DNA of 64,000 bases, taken from NCBI GenBank assembly GCA_013399695.1, contig VXAU01000926.1, forward strand, positions 344,875-408,874, read 5' to 3'. Below the pieces are notes generated by a model. The model saw only the letters and a list, made by a program, of their open reading frames with translations, had not been told where the DNA came from and ran no database searches. This DNA is from Formicarius rufipectus. Its lineage: Eukaryota; Chordata; Aves; Passeriformes; Formicariidae. Of this stretch, positions 24,421 through 38,224 are shown piece after piece; within the stretch, counting starts at the first letter, position 1, and each line of letters begins with the position of its first letter. The position numbers and the translations under genes are program-made.

Positions 24421-27400
24421 ATCCATTACCAGCAGTGGAGAGGGAAGGGGTTTTTTCCTATTGTTAAGCATGCTGGCTTCCCATAGGATCTGCCTTTAAG
24501 ATCTTTTTGATTTTCTTTTGCTGAGCGGTAAGCTGAGCTATAGAGATAATTCATCTTCTGATGCTTTCAGCTCTGTTTGTACCCTGCAACGGCATATGAG
24601 ATGCTTAAGGATTCATTGGATGAATCAGTTGCCCCTCGTATTTCTGGAGGGGGGGGTAAGTGTAAGCAAGGTGGATGTTTCTGACAGGTAGATAGCAGCT
24701 TCAAGATGAGAATAAGAGAGATGTGGGCTTCTGGGCTAGAAAAGAGTCTGTCGACCTCCCCCATCTTAGAAAAAGACTCAACTGGACAAGGAGGGGAAAA
24801 AAAGAGTTAAAAAGTGAACTTAAAATAGGAGCAACTGAAGTGCTTACAAATGAAAATAAATTAGGGTTATAATATGGTTTTTAAAAATGAATGAGGATAT
24901 TGAGAAGTAAAGCACAGAGAAGCATGCATTATGGAAATACACAAAGTGAGTCAGGGGTAAAAATAAGTAAATATTGAGGGCATTCAGTGTTTAAGGTTAA
25001 CTGACTGTAAGAGCAGGGAGAAATTCAGACCCAAGCAGCAATGAAATAGGAGCATTTAGGGAAGAGCAACCTCCCATCGCCACCCCCGATTAAGCAGCTT
25101 TAGCTGCACAATGAGACTGTCAATGACTTGTAAACATGCAAAAAAGAGGAAATGAAAGCGGCCGAATGGGATGAGGGATCAAATGTATTTGGACTTGAAC
25201 TGTCACTTGCATTAATAAGATACATCCAATTTTTAGGTCAGACCCTAACACTTTTGTTTTTCATTTTATTCTCCTTGGAGAGTAGTTACACAAGTCAGTG
25301 TAAGGGTAATGGCTTGCAAGTCTGAAGCAGACATCCACAGTCCTCCAGTGGCTGAGATACTGTTTTGCTCCCTCCTTCCTTTCAGCCTGTGTCTAATCTG
25401 GTTGTGTCCCAGGAGGTTCTTCTGGACTATGAGTTGTTCAGAGCTCTTCATATGTGTAGTCTCCAAGCAGCAACTGGAACAGCACATTGTAAGAATTACT
25501 GGAACAAGCAAACTTGTTCTCTGATAGAGTTAAAATGTCCTCTTGGATTTGGGAATGCAATTACAAAGCTGTGTAAAATGAGAAGGATTAATGCTCATAT
25601 TGGAAATAGAGAAAACCACATTAACAGGACAGAATTCAAGAAAATGGCTCTGATTTTTGATTTATGAAATAAAGAATAGCATTTCTCATCTGCCACTCAC
25701 CCAGGGAACCTGAGCCTTTTATTCTGTACTGTCTGTGAGGGATTATAAAGCTTTTCCACTATATTGAAGATTATTTTCCTTCCTTGAATAGAACTGAAAG
25801 AGAAATAAAATCTAGCTGCACCTTTTCTTACAAGAATGGAGTGGGACACATTGAGATGGTCTCTGCTGTGATTTATATGCGCCAATTGTATCTGAGGGGG
25901 GAGTATGAATAACACATGCCATGAAAAGGCTGTGGTACATCCGCCTCTCTTGTCATTATTTATCCCAGAGAGGGCAGAGAGGTTTAGTTATTAGCCTCTT
26001 CAGTATCATAGTCTCTGGCTCAGGGACTGACTTCAGGCAGGGACAGCACAAGGCAGCGTTATGATCCCCCAAGGATGGACCTCCATGATCACTCCAGGCA
26101 ACTCACTCAGCTGGGTCCTCTCAGTGTATCACAAGCAGCAAAACACCCTGTGGCAGATTAAGACCTTCATTGCACACGACCAATTTCCTTGGTTTGTGTG
26201 TGACAGACATTATTGATGGGAAGCATATAGAGGACCCAAAAAATGGAACCCCTTATCACCAGAAGATACTGTAACACACCAGAGGAGGTAACTTGCTCAT
26301 TCTGATCACCACCAGTTTAAGCAGTTTGTGAAATAGTGGATCAAAGACAAACTTAATGTCTTTCTGTAGCCTAAACCTTCTAAGGACATGGAAGCAATGG
26401 CTCAGATGAAAATCAGAATTTGTTCCTGACTGTCACGGTTAGGGATCCAACAGCCCAGCAAGAACTGGGAGATCTTGGCTAGACCAGCTGCTTCACAAGC
26501 CCACAGTACACAGCACCTTACAGAAATTGCCCATTATGCTGCCAAACCTGGCCCATGCCCCCAGAATAACGCTTGCACCACAGGCAGGTGCATGAGTGTT
26601 CTAGGAACACCAAAAGAAGTACATCTGGAGAGCCAGTACCTCTTGTTTCTACCCATCCGACCCTTGACACTGGTGTTTTCCCCACAAAACTAGAGTGAAG
26701 GGAATTAAGAGTTCAGGAAAGGTTCCTCTTATTTCCCCCCCCATCCTCCAGCGTTGAAGTAGGACACATTTTTGTTTTAAGACCTCTAGATTATGCTGAT
26801 CATGAGAGGGGAGTCTTGGAGGAGCACTGGGCAGAGTCAGAACTTTTTTAGTCTTCATGTCATGAGAGTCATCATGGAGAGACTCTACTTCTTCGGCACA
26901 AAAAGACGAGATTGATTATCTGACAGAAATATTATGTAAATTTTCCTAAAGTGACAGAAGAATCCCCATTTTTAAGTCATATAGGCTATCAAATATTTTC
27001 ATCTGATTCCAGGCCATGGTGCCAGGCCAGGTGCCAGCTATCCTTGCTGTATCCACCAGGGTCATTACTGAGCAATACCCTGAGCTGCCTAGTCCTGCTC
27101 ACATTAATAAGCCCATTAGTGGTACAGAACACTTTGATAGGTACTGTCCTTCAAGGCCAATGTGTGCTTCCAAACTCTCTGTTAAAAATATTAAAATCCT
27201 GCAAATCTGACTGCACAGTTCCTTCCCCAAGAAAGTTTTGATGGCAAAAAGTCATTATTCTTGTGCCATCTGATGTCATTGCTCTTTTTTAATACTAAGG
27301 GGATTTACATGGCAAAGTAGCTATGGTCTCAATCCTGTGTTTGTAGCATCACAGCTGGAAGCCATAGGAATGGCTGTTTTGTCACAAAACAGGGAAGTGC

Positions 27401-30400
27401 AATACCAAGGTGAAGACAAAGTGAAAAGAGCTACAGCTGAATGCTGTAGAAACTTGGGTCTAATTTTGAGATACATGCTGCCCTGCATAAAAACAACACA
27501 TTTTGAACTGTACTGGGGTGACATGTTTTCCACAAATTCATGTACTGTTCTGACATGCTTTTGGGATCATCCAGGAAACCCGGTTAAAGACAAGAAACCA
27601 GAAGGCCCATAGGAGACAAAAAAGGTTAGACAAGACCGTGTGACCCCATTAAGATGTGTGGTTCTCTTCTTCCCAGACTCTAGATCATTCTAGCTTAACT
27701 CTCAAACAGTGTGAGAAGGCAGCTTGTTCCTTGGCCTCTGGAGAAAATGGAGTTAGAAGGACAACAAAGTGTAAGTAAGGGAGTTTTTGCATAGGCTGGT
27801 TAGGATTCAAAAGCTGACGTCAATGTTTGTCTTTAATTTGGCTCCATCTCCAAAACTGCTAGTGAGTTGTCCTGCATGATCTCTGCCTTAGCAGAGAGCG
27901 TTTAGAGGGAAGAAGATATGTGTTTTTATTTCCACAGAGATATGATCCAGACTGCCTGGCTCAGACTCTCTGAGCCTTTTTTGCACCTGGAATTAAACAT
28001 CCAGAGACTGTCTCAGGCCAAGCACGTTGCTCCACCATCCAACCTCAACACTGCTGCTTCAATCCCTGCTGGGTGTACAATCCTGTTAACCAGGCAATGC
28101 CAGTCTGAAACCAGTGCTTCTGTTAGGAGAAGGAATAGAGAACATGAGAACACTTGGATAAGGCAGAGGATATGCACAGAGTAGTTTTGGGTTCTGACAT
28201 CACCTTAGCGAAAAATTTGCAATGCAACATGGCAATTGTATAATTGGTGGGTAGAGGTTCAAACACTGTTCTTGCTGTTTCCCATCTTGGCAAAGAGCCC
28301 TCAGTGGCATCATCCCCTGAGCTGATTGTCTGTTTCTGTGCTGGCAATTTGCTGCCATCACAACATACCATGCTACCAGTGCCACGGAAAGGGGTACTTT
28401 GCCTATCTTCCTTCCTGAGCTGAGGGGTACACTGTGTAGCTGGTTTGTGCTTGATTGCTTGAGACAGTTTGATAGTTCAGCTCCCCTCCTTACCATAGTA
28501 TAACATTGTTGCTGTGCCTCTATATTTGTGTTTGTTTTCCTGGAGCCACTGCCTTCATTGCCAGTTCTGTTGGGTACACAAATCTGCTCTGTTGGCTGCC
28601 AGATCCCATTTTGATCCTCACGCAAACGCTAGGAAACCACTCTCTGCAGCTGCTGACCATGTGGATTCACCTGTTACCCCTTGGACACATGCCCACACAT
28701 GATAATGAATGCAGCCAGCCAGCTTCTGCCCAGGCACGGCACCTGTCACACACATTGGAAACCCCACTCCCCGGCCCTTCATCCATCAGCACCTGTAGAA
28801 GAGCTTAAAAAACTAAGCCACATTCAGAGCCAGAGATAAAGATGATTCAGCCTTTTGCAAACATCTACAGTGTGAAACTGGATTGATCTTTTACCATGTG
28901 TAAAGCAATGAGCAAGAGAATTTGTGGAGGGAGAGGTAGTACCTGTCATGAGCATCACTCCTACAGCTCAGAGAAAACAGCAATCCTTTCCAAGGAGTTT
29001 TAAATTTTGAACCGAGATCTAAAAGGCATGTTCATGTGTATCTATTTCTATTATTAATGAAGATGTCAGGGGATGCCAATTAATTTTGGTCGGTTAGACT
29101 TCTTTCTGGGAGCAGGGTGGGGTGGGGGTAAGTAAAGACTGGGAAATTATAACCTGCCCTTTCTGGTGTCATTCAGTGTGCCAAACCACATTATGTCTGG
29201 GTAGCTCCACATAAACACCGCTGAGTCAAAGCAGAGATCATATTCAGATTCTAACAAGTCTGTCTCATTTTCTAATTTTGTGACATAAGCTACAGTTGTG
29301 CATAACTGGGAAGCAAATATGATGAGTAATGAGTCAGTTTCAGCATTGAAGTTACTGAAAACATGCCACTTACTTTCAAGACTGTGATTTAGTGTTGAGC
29401 AAGTTTTGGTGGGCCCTGCTCTGGAAAGACAGCTATTAGAAAAGAACACTTGGGAATCTGCATACTGGTCTAAAGAGCAGTGGTCTCGGGCCAGTGCAAT
29501 GACTTGAAGGCTTTGCCCTGCAGCAGTCTGTGCCTACTGAATGGAAAGGACAAGAAATGTAACACTGGGTGTTTTTTTATCTCCTCCCACAAAATGCTCT
29601 TTGTGGAATATGCAGTCACAAGCCTCACTAATTGGCTTCATCTCGAGGGTAAAGATTTCCTTTCTGGAATCAGTTGGCAAATATACTCCTGGATTTACTT
29701 CTCTAATTTGGAGAAGCGACCCTTCCCTGTTCTCAAACTGTTAGGCATGTAAGTTGTCCTACCTAGGCTTAAGGTTCAACAGTTTTCAAAGGCTCTTTCT
29801 TCTGGAGAAATAATGTTGTAGGGCATTTTAATTAGGAGGAGATAATAATCCAGTAAGAACTAAAGCCAGATCACACTCTTGTCTTCAGACAAACCACGCC
29901 TTTTTATTTGTGTCTGCAGGAAGGAAGTCCCAGTGTCTGGAAACTGGCAGACCAGGAGCCCTGAGTTCACTATAGTAGGAGCATCTTTGACAAATTAATC
30001 TCGTTTTCTTGGCTTGCTACTGAAGATTGCAATCAAACTTCTGAATATTGAAGAACTTCTTAAGAACTTGGCTGGTTCTTCTCCCTGACACTTCCCTGTC
30101 CTTTTCATCTTATAGCAATCCTTGGTTGTTTTGTTTGGATTTTTTCCCCAGGAAAAAATTCTCTCTTGAAAGTGGTTACTAGTGCAAGAAGAGCTCAATA
30201 ACAATTTTCTATTTAAAGAACTCATCTGGGTAGGTTAATTGATGCTATTTGTGTATGCCTGCATAAAAAATACTTGCCATGCCTTCTCCCTTTTGAATGA
30301 TTACAGTTAGAGGTGCAAACATTTTTCTTTAACCACTACACACGAATTCAAATTAGATTAGATCAAGCTGATTCCAGGCATTTTCCCCTTGTTCAGATAT

Positions 30401-32302
30401 TGATGCAATTCCTGTAATTTATTCAAAAAATGGGATAATTTTATATTAATTTGCTGGTTCCTAATGATATGAAGCCAAAGTCTGCTTGCAAGTATATAGC
30501 ACAAAGCTGAATGAGTCAAAAGCGTAAGTCTATGGATTGTGCAGGGAAACAGTGTATGTAACGTTGTAGATAAACAACTAGAATACCCAAACCCCAATGC
30601 GGCTATGAAACATGATCTCTTCAATACAGGAGCATTTTCTCCCTTCACTGGCTTGAGGGATGTACAAAGGCATCTGAATGAGTTTCCAGCCCATCCCAAA
30701 ACCAAGAACTGCCCTCTGGTTTTATTAGGCTCAGGACAGCAAATCTCATTCAGTGTCTGGAGTGGAGAAAGCAAAGTGGATATTGACTATCATTTCATTG
30801 CCTTTGTGCTTTGTGGCCTCATCGTCACAAAGCGCATTTAAGGAAGCACATGGGGGTCTCTTGCCCATCACTGCCACCTTTGAGACATTGTTGACCTTTA
30901 TTGCAGAAGAGTCTAAGCAGACACTGAGCACATCAGCTGCTTCCCCTGGCTCAGTGTACAGTTCTTTCATATTGTTCTTTTATTAGTTTGTGTCTGTTCC
31001 TGTCTCTCCACTGAACAGTGCCTCCTTGGTATGAAATTGCTATCAGCACTGGCGGTTATGATTACCATCCTTGCTCATTATGATTATTTGTATTACTCCA
31101 CTATTTATTTACCTGTCATGGTGTACTGATAGACTATTCACCTCTGTTTTTTGTAAAGTCTGCCTATTTCACTCCTTTCCACAATCATTAGCGTCTATCT
31201 TAAAGTAGACTTCAAATGTGTAATGTAACTTGAAATATTTATTTCAAAAAACTTTTGTGTAGGTCTGATTCCACAGAGGAAACAAACAAAAAAATTAGAA
31301 ATATGAAACCTCACACCATACCCCAGAGCTAACTTCAATTCCTCTGGTGGTTAGAATTTGAAAGCTAAGCACTTAGAATAACTAACACATATGTCTCTGA
31401 CAAAAGTAAGATTGACCTTATCTAGTGTAGTCTGACAATGCAAAGAGTTAGAAGCGCGTCTTCTTGAGTTCAGTGCAAGGGGTTCTAGTTAGATACATTA
31501 GCTGGTCCTCTGTACACACTGTGGAGCGCATGCCATTATGGTACACAGGAATATGAAGACTATCAGAGCTACTCAAGGATAAAGGCTTTGAACAGGGTGG
31601 AACTGTTGCAGACAAGGATACTCCATAATCTTGCTCTTCTCTTTCTCTATCTTCACAAAAATGTGCAAAAAATTAGGTAAGAAGTGCTAAGAAAGGCAAA
31701 GAGAAAATCACTTAGGCAACAAGGAACAAAGAGAAACATCAGGAGGAGGGGAAGAACACAAAGGTAGACCCGCGAAACCTGAATTGTGTGCTGTAGAGTG
31801 ATTTCATGGGGTGAGGAGAGAGACTCTGTAGGACACTATAAACAATTCACAACAGCAGCAGGTGAGGGAGGGAATTAGTCTCACCCACAGAAGACAGTAA
31901 AACAAAATGAAAGAATTGTTGCTAAAGAAGGATTAATTATGAAGCTCTCCACCACCAGGCATGGACTCTCCAGGAGCAGGATAGCACAACGGAGTACTTC
32001 TCACCAGCCTGTCGGAAGTATGAAGTGTGAAAGGCTGGCAGAGCCCTACAAAGCTCCTGGCAGTTCTCCTTGCTGGCAGTATGTGCGATTTGGTTACTGA
32101 CTGGGAGCTGTTGGAGGCACAGGGACAATCTCACAGTAATTTCATTCTGCATTGCAGGGAAAGCTGCTTTCCTCCCAATAAACCTGTGTGCAGCTGAGGA
32201 TAAACAGAGATAAAGGAGATTATCTGCCTCCAATTTAGGGAATACAGAGTAAATGGACTGCTTGTATAGACTCAGTAGGTTGGTTTATCCACTTTTTATT
32301 TA
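24421..32302. other. Long non-coding stretch
   Basis: About 7.9 kb of AT-leaning unique sequence. A G8 run lies at 24649-24656. No young mobile element, RNA gene or exon is recognised. The 141-codon minus frame at 28200-28625 and the 138-codon minus frame at 30358-30774 have no family resemblance. Confidence 0.5.
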
Positions 32303-32331
32303 CTACTACACCGTTTAAAACGGAGTAGTGG
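32303..32331. repeat. 29-base near-perfect palindrome
   Basis: The arms at 32303-32316 and 32318-32331 pair at 12 of 14 positions around one central base, with the perfect core CCGTTT-A-AAACGG. It does not belong to any repeat I recognise. It could be a dyad binding site, a remnant of a small inverted-repeat transposon, or chance. Confidence 0.7.
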
Positions 32332-33197
32332 TGCCCTCTAGAACTTGTCCTGGCCCTCTACCCAAGAGAGACCAATCCATTCATCATTTATCTGCAACAC
32401 TACATGGGGATTTTTCCTTGGCCTGACTAGGTGCCTCAGCAACGAAGGAATCCAGCAGCAGCCCAAGTAATTTTTCTCTTTCCCTTTGTCAAATGAATAT
32501 GCCGCAACATCCACGTTGCAAGTAAACTCCAAGCCCTGAAGATTGTATCAGCACCATCTTCTGCACCAGAGAGCAGCCTTATTTGTAAATCAGTTTGACA
32601 ATTCTATTAAACCCTTTTTTGCAGTCAGAGGAATTTCCTAGAAAAGCACGGCATGACTGGTAATTGGCTATTGTTTGTAACCTGCTAACCAGCACTGTGG
32701 GTTGGTGTGGATGGAGCTCGAGGGCAGTAAAAGGAGAACACAAAATGGCAGCTGACACTTGCCAGGAGGAACAGAGGGAAGGCAAGAGATGAAACCCCTG
32801 AGCCATAACTGCTGCTCCACTGGAGAGCTTCCAGGTGACCCAGGTAGCAAGGAGGAGCCTGTAAGTCACAGCATGTCTCACACCACCCAGTGTCTGCCAG
32901 CCCAAAACAATGATAAAGTGCTTCAATAATGTCTTAACATCTTCTGCAAATAAGTAAGTGTCAATACACGACATAAGGCACTTTTGATCCCCCCCCAGCA
33001 TGGTTTTATTAACATTTATTGCATGCATACAAAAACACAATTGAATTTATCAGAGAAAAAAGGATGATGTTGATGGGATGTGTTTATGCTTGGAAAAAGT
33101 CAGATAGTTACTTGCAGGCAACAAATGTTTTAGTGTTTGTGTGAATATTAGTGTTTTGGGTTTGATTTTGTTTGTAAAGGAGAAAAAAGTCACTCCT
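32332..33197. other. Non-coding stretch before a CR1 copy
   Basis: The 153-codon minus frame at 32579-33040 is open but has no domain or splice context. No other feature seen. Confidence 0.5.
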
Positions 33198-33725
33198 TGT
33201 TTTCTGCTCTGGTGAGAGCATGAACCTCAATGCTGCATCCAGCTCTGGGGTCCTCAGCTCAGGAAGGACTTGGACCTGTTGGAATCAGTCCAGTGGAGGG
33301 ATATGAAGAAAATTAGAGGGATGGAGCATTTTTCCTGTGAAGACAGATAGAGAGAATTGGGGTTATTCAGCCTAGAGGAGAGGACCTTATTGCAGCTTTC
33401 CAATACCTAGAAGGGGTTACAAGAAAGAGGCAAGCTTTTTTGCAGGGCCTGCTGTCACAGGACAAGGGGCAATGGTTTTAAACTGAATGAGAATCGATTT
33501 AGATTAGATATAAGGCTGAAGTTTGTTACAATAAGGATGGTGAAACACTGGAGCAGGCTGCCCAGAAAGGTGCCTCATCCCTGAAAAACTTCAAGGCCAG
33601 GCTGGATGGGCCTCTGTACAACCTGCTTTTAGTTGATGTCCCTGCTCATTGCACAAAGGTTGGACTAGATGAAGGACCTTTAAAGGTCCCTTCCAATCCA
33701 AAGCATTCCACGATTCTATGGTTCC
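33198..33725 (+). mobile_element. CR1 LINE, 5'-truncated copy, 3' end
   Basis: The sequence runs in order through the usual avian CR1 3' blocks: 'gcatccagctctggggtcct', 'gaaggacttggacctgttgg', 'ttattcagcctagaggagag', 'caggctggatgggcctctgt', then 'ttggactagatgaaggacct' and the terminal 'attccacgattctatgg', the octamer-like end of CR1. It begins near the end of the reverse-transcriptase region and has no intact frame. CR1 copies are usually 5'-truncated and usually lack target-site duplications, as here. This copy is less diverged than the 20.8 kb fossil. Confidence 0.95.
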
Positions 33726-35220
33726 CATAAACACCAAAATCACTAATTTCTTCTGGAAATGGATCCCCTCTCTCTACACCTTTTACATTTAAAAACTGTA
33801 TGTAAAATTCTGTATGTCAAAAGTTAACCACATCTGGATCTACTTAGTGGGTACCTTTGCTTCTGGAAAATGCAGAAGCCTTTCCATTTGTCTGATGGGG
33901 GAACAGCTGCTCACAAGAGAGCAAAGACAGGTCTGCAAGCAGGACTGTGCCTCCAGTTTTTCAGCATGTGCATCACTGACAATGCAGAACTGCTCTTGAT
34001 AGCAAAAGAAAATCTCTGAAACTTCAGAGCAAGATTTATTATAATAAGTCCCAAGTGATTTTATGCAGCAGATTTGAGATGTTGCTGCATCAGATACATC
34101 CTATTACCAGACAAGCATGCAGGTAAGAAAAAGACATTTTTTTGTGCCTTCCTTTACTCTTTATTCATCATTTCTAAGTGGTCAGTGGCAAATGTGTGCT
34201 TAAGCTGTATTTAATGAGACTGGTCTTTGACTTGTCTTGCTTCACTGGAAGGCTCCTTCCTCATCCCTAAAGCTCTAGGGGAGAGAGGTAACGAACCGTC
34301 TACCAGTGTGCTGCTAAAAGATGGACTGATTTCCACTAGACACTCCTATTCATATTCCTGATTGTATGGGGTTTTTATCCTTTGAACAAGAGTCTGGTCT
34401 GAAGCCACATGACAATAAGCAATGGAGAACGGTCCAAGAATAGATCACTTACTATTTCCCCTTTATCAAACATTGCCACATGGGGGACAGAACAGTTGAA
34501 AGTAGCAGCAAATTACACAAAATGTTGGAACAAGAATTACAAGATGTGCCCAGATAATGATATATCTTTTGCTTTGCAGTTTTATTCAAGTATAGAGCAT
34601 TAAAATAAGCCTTCTGTGGTGCTTTCCATTTTAGGATGGGCCTCTCTCGGCATGCTGATGAGTCCAGCCCTGCCGTGCTCCTCCACAGGGGCCATGATCA
34701 TCCTTGCCCTGATCTAACCCTCTCAGCTCTGGCTGACACCACAGGGCATAGCAAAAGAAACTGGAGATTGTTTTGGTTGGGCCAAAGATGATGTGCAATA
34801 TGTACTTTCATGATTATTATTCTTCTCAGTTATGTGTTGGAGATCTGACAGCCAGATCTGATGCTATCTAGTCTGAACCACTTACACAAAGCACAGATTT
34901 CTTTCCTATCCCAATATGAGTGAATTTTAATCCTGAGAGATTTGGAATTGGCTTGGAAAAAAGGAGCATTCTTGAGGCAGCTACAATTACAATTAAGAAG
35001 ATGAATCTTCACGGGGATAGAGGAAGATTATCTATTCAACAGATATGGAATGGGACAAGGAGTTTCATATAAATTTATGGCAGATAAGAAAAGTGAGTTT
35101 ACATATCATAATCCCACATTGTTGCTTTAAACAGAGATTCAGCCTGATCCTTCTCTGTAAATGTATAGCATGAAATGGAATTCATGTGAAAATAAAAGTG
35201 CACAGATGTGCGTGTATTCA
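33726..35220. other. Non-coding stretch
   Basis: No gene or repeat family recognised. Short frames only. Confidence 0.55.
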
Positions 35221-35262
35221 TGTGTGTACACATCTGTGTGTACATATCTGTGTGTACACAGA
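35221..35262 (+). repeat. 14-base tandem repeat, three copies
   Basis: Three consecutive 14-base units begin TGTGTGTACA at 35221, 35235 and 35249, with one to three differences between units. A small TG/TACA minisatellite. Confidence 0.8.
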
Positions 35263-36486
35263 GAGAAGAGTTTTGGTTCTGTTCACCTCCAGATCAGCTC
35301 CTTGATGCCTAAACCACATCCTCTCCCTGTGCTTCAAGAGCCTTGAAAGGCCTGTGAAAAATGAGGAGGGTCATACAAGGGCTCTAACACTGAAGCATTC
35401 ATCTCCCAGTGAATCATCTGGTAATTACTGTTCCTTTGCTGCTCTGCAAAACACCAGGTGTCAACAGCTAGAGGCAAGTGTGCTAACATGCAGAAAAAGA
35501 GACCCTCTCCCATGAGCTTTCATGGCCACCTGTACTGGGAAGGCAGCAATCTTTCAGGGCTTCCCAGGACAGGAAAGATGGGGTTTGCGGCTGCCCCTCA
35601 TCTTCAGGAATTGTTTCACCCTAAGGGAGTGGTTATATCCCTTTCCATATTGTGCAGCACTTTTTGATGGCTACTCTGAGAAGAAACCACACTTCTGATC
35701 CCTCCAAAAGCAGAGGGAGCTGGTCCTTATTGGTAACCGTGATTTCATTATTTTGTTTTGTTTTCTCTTAAGGACTTGTGAGGCTGCTGGCCTTTCCCTC
35801 ACTGTGCATGGCACCGGACAGGACCAGGCTCTGAACTATGAGCTCTCTCCAACTAAGGCTTTCTGCTTCTCCTTAATCCTTCTTGTCCTTGAGCTGATGC
35901 TGCTTTTTCTCTGCATCTTGTTGAGGAAACAGAGTAGTTGTTTCCTGTGGAGGACACCCTGGTGGCAGCTCAGTAGTTCTGTGTATCTCCATTTTTTTTT
36001 ATTATCTCTGAATTTCTGATCTGTAGCTTCCAAGCCTGAGATTTCAATGCTAATATGTCTAAAAGCATCTTGTCAGGGTTCAACTGTACCAGATGTAATA
36101 GATAAACTGTACCAATTCATCTAATACAAGGAATAACCCTCCCTTACAGTCCTCGCGTTGTTCTATTGATGACACCCTTTTTGTGGGTGATAGGGGAAAA
36201 TGAGTGTACAAATGGTGCCAGCACAGAGCAACCATTTTACATTTCACATGTATCACACAGCTTTATTTTTCTTTCACTTTTCAGCTGTTATAACAGCATT
36301 TATGGAGGAAAGGAAATGTGTGGATGATTTGTGGAGGAACAGAAAGTGCATTGAATAGTTATGTGGGTTTCAGATCAGTGGGGAACTGTAGAGATAACTA
36401 TTATGCATGGCATGTGAAGTTGTGTAAGGCACTCAGGTCTAACTATGGTCACTTAGGAGTCAAGAGAGCTTGGTACACTGCCAAGG
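35263..36486. other. Non-coding stretch
   Basis: Nothing recognised apart from a short T-run near 35991-36000. The frame at 35753-36019 encodes a leucine-rich peptide of 88 residues, which resembles a chance hydrophobic frame. Confidence 0.5.
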
Positions 36487-37445
36487 TGTGTTGGGTTTGT
36501 GTGGCAAGGTTTGGGTAGCAGGGATGTCTTCTGTGAGAAGCTGCCAGAAGCTTCCCCTAGGTCCAGCAGAGCCAACACTAGCCAGCTCCAAGATGGACCT
36601 GCTGCTTGCCAAAGCCAAGCCCATCAGCAGTGGTGGTAGCTTGGGAAGAAAAATCTGTGCAGCTGAAACTGCAGCAGGAGAGAGGATTGAAACTGGGAGA
36701 GAAGCAGCTCTGCAGACACCAAGATCGGTGAAGAAGGAGGGGCAGGAGGTGCTCTAAGCAGCAGAGCACAGATTCCCCTGCAGACCATGGTAAAGACCAT
36801 GGGGAGTCAGGCTGTGCCCCTGAAGGCCATGGAGGTCCATAGTGGAGCAGAGATCCACCTGCAGCCTATGGAGGACTCCGTTGCAGAGCACATAGATATG
36901 CCCAAAGGAGGCTGTGACCCTGTGGTGAAGCTTGTGAATGAGCAAGCTCCAGGAAGGACTTCTGAACCCATGGAGAGAGGAACCATGCTGAAGCAGGTTT
37001 TCTGTCGGGACTGATGACTCCACAAGGACCCTTGCTGGAGCAGCCTGTTCCTGAAGGACTGCACCCTGGGGAAAGAGACCTATGCTGGAGCAGCTCGTGG
37101 AGAACTACAACCCATGGGTGGTACCCACATTGGAAAATTTTGTGCAGGACTGTCTGCCGTGGGAGGAACCCCACACCAGAGCAAGGCAAGAGTTCTCCCC
37201 CTGAGGAGAATGGAGTGTCAGAGATGTGTGGTAAACTGACCACCACCTGCATTCTCTGTCCCCCTGTGCTGCTGGTGAGAGCTGTGGGAGGTGGGAGGAA
37301 GTGGGAGAATCAGCAATAAAATTAATCCCAAGAAGAAGGGAGGAGTGGGGGAAAGATATTTTAATATTTGGGGTTTTTGTTTCTCATTATTCTGCTCTGA
37401 TTTGATTGGTAATAAATTAAATTAATTTCCCCAAGTTGAGTTGGT
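36487..37445 (+). mobile_element. Endogenous retrovirus LTR (avian ERVL-like, TguLTR5-like)
   Basis: It starts with TGTGTTGGGTTTGTGTGG and continues through purine-rich GGAGCAG / CCCATGGAG blocks that repeat at roughly 60-base intervals (about 36790-37180). It ends with a GC-poor part carrying AATAAA at 37315-37320 and 37411-37416 and 'aattaatttccccaagttga'. This order matches the long LTRs of the avian ERVL-like group that I remember as TguLTR5. The right end is uncertain: the terminal section of the family seems to be missing, and I see no target-site duplication. No gag, pol or env sequence is next to it, so it is a solo or truncated LTR. Frames inside it at 36470-37319 are not host genes. 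Confidence 0.85.
37411..37416 (+). terminator. LTR polyadenylation signal
   Basis: AATAAA near the 3' end of the LTR, where retroviral LTRs usually carry the signal. A second copy lies at 37315-37320. Whether either is still used is unknown. Confidence 0.5.
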
Positions 37446-38224
37446 TTTGTTTTCTCTTTTGAAATCCTTCTGGGCCACTAACAACTCCCTGCAAGTCAAG
37501 TTGTTTTATTGAGGCTGCTCATAAAAGCCTCCCCTACACCAATGTGCTGCTTCTGACATCAGCATTGTGTGAATAAATCGAAAGTTTCTTGTTCATGAAC
37601 AGTTGGGCATGCAGCTCTGACAGTCCCATTCACAAACATCCATGCCAGAGCAACTATTCTGTGCAAGTGCTGAGAACAAACAAATCCCATCAAGAAAAAA
37701 ACAGGCCAAGGCAAGTCAATTTAAATGAATATTCAAGAGGCATTTTTTGGCAGTAACAGTCTGCCTTTATTCAAAGGTGAAAGGTTAATTGAAGACGATT
37801 AGCTTCAAAAAGCCTTGCCCCACACTGGTACTGTGGCTGTCTTGCTTACCACTCCTGCACTGCTTCATGCACCATTCACTTTCATCACTTTTGTACACAC
37901 GAGCAGATGCACTAGTGAGAATAAATGTCCACTTACCCTTCCAGCAACTTGTATCAGGAATTCAGAGTGTGTAACATACAGAAGAAGCCCAAGTTCATGA
38001 GAGTGAACTGTCTGAGGTAACAGCTTCTTGGTTCATATAATTTAAACTGCAGGGATTTCCAGTGCTAGAGATTGAACACAAATTATTGCATTGAGTTGCC
38101 ATTGGTATTCCTGCAATTAATATGGCTTTTATCTTTAAAACCATTTCTGCTTTTGCTCAGAATAGTGTCCAGTGGCAATGTATTTTGGAGTTCAATTATT
38201 GTACAGCATTCATGCATTTTTCTC
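37446..38224. other. Non-coding stretch
   Basis: No gene recognised. The missing 3' end of the neighbouring LTR may lie within the first few bases. Confidence 0.5.

Noticed and set aside
26431..26640. TGTCACGG start considered as an LTR edge
   Set aside because: No opposite end or duplication found.
32579..33040. 153-codon minus-strand open frame next to a CR1
   Set aside because: Considered as a retrotransposon protein, but no reverse-transcriptase or endonuclease motif is present.
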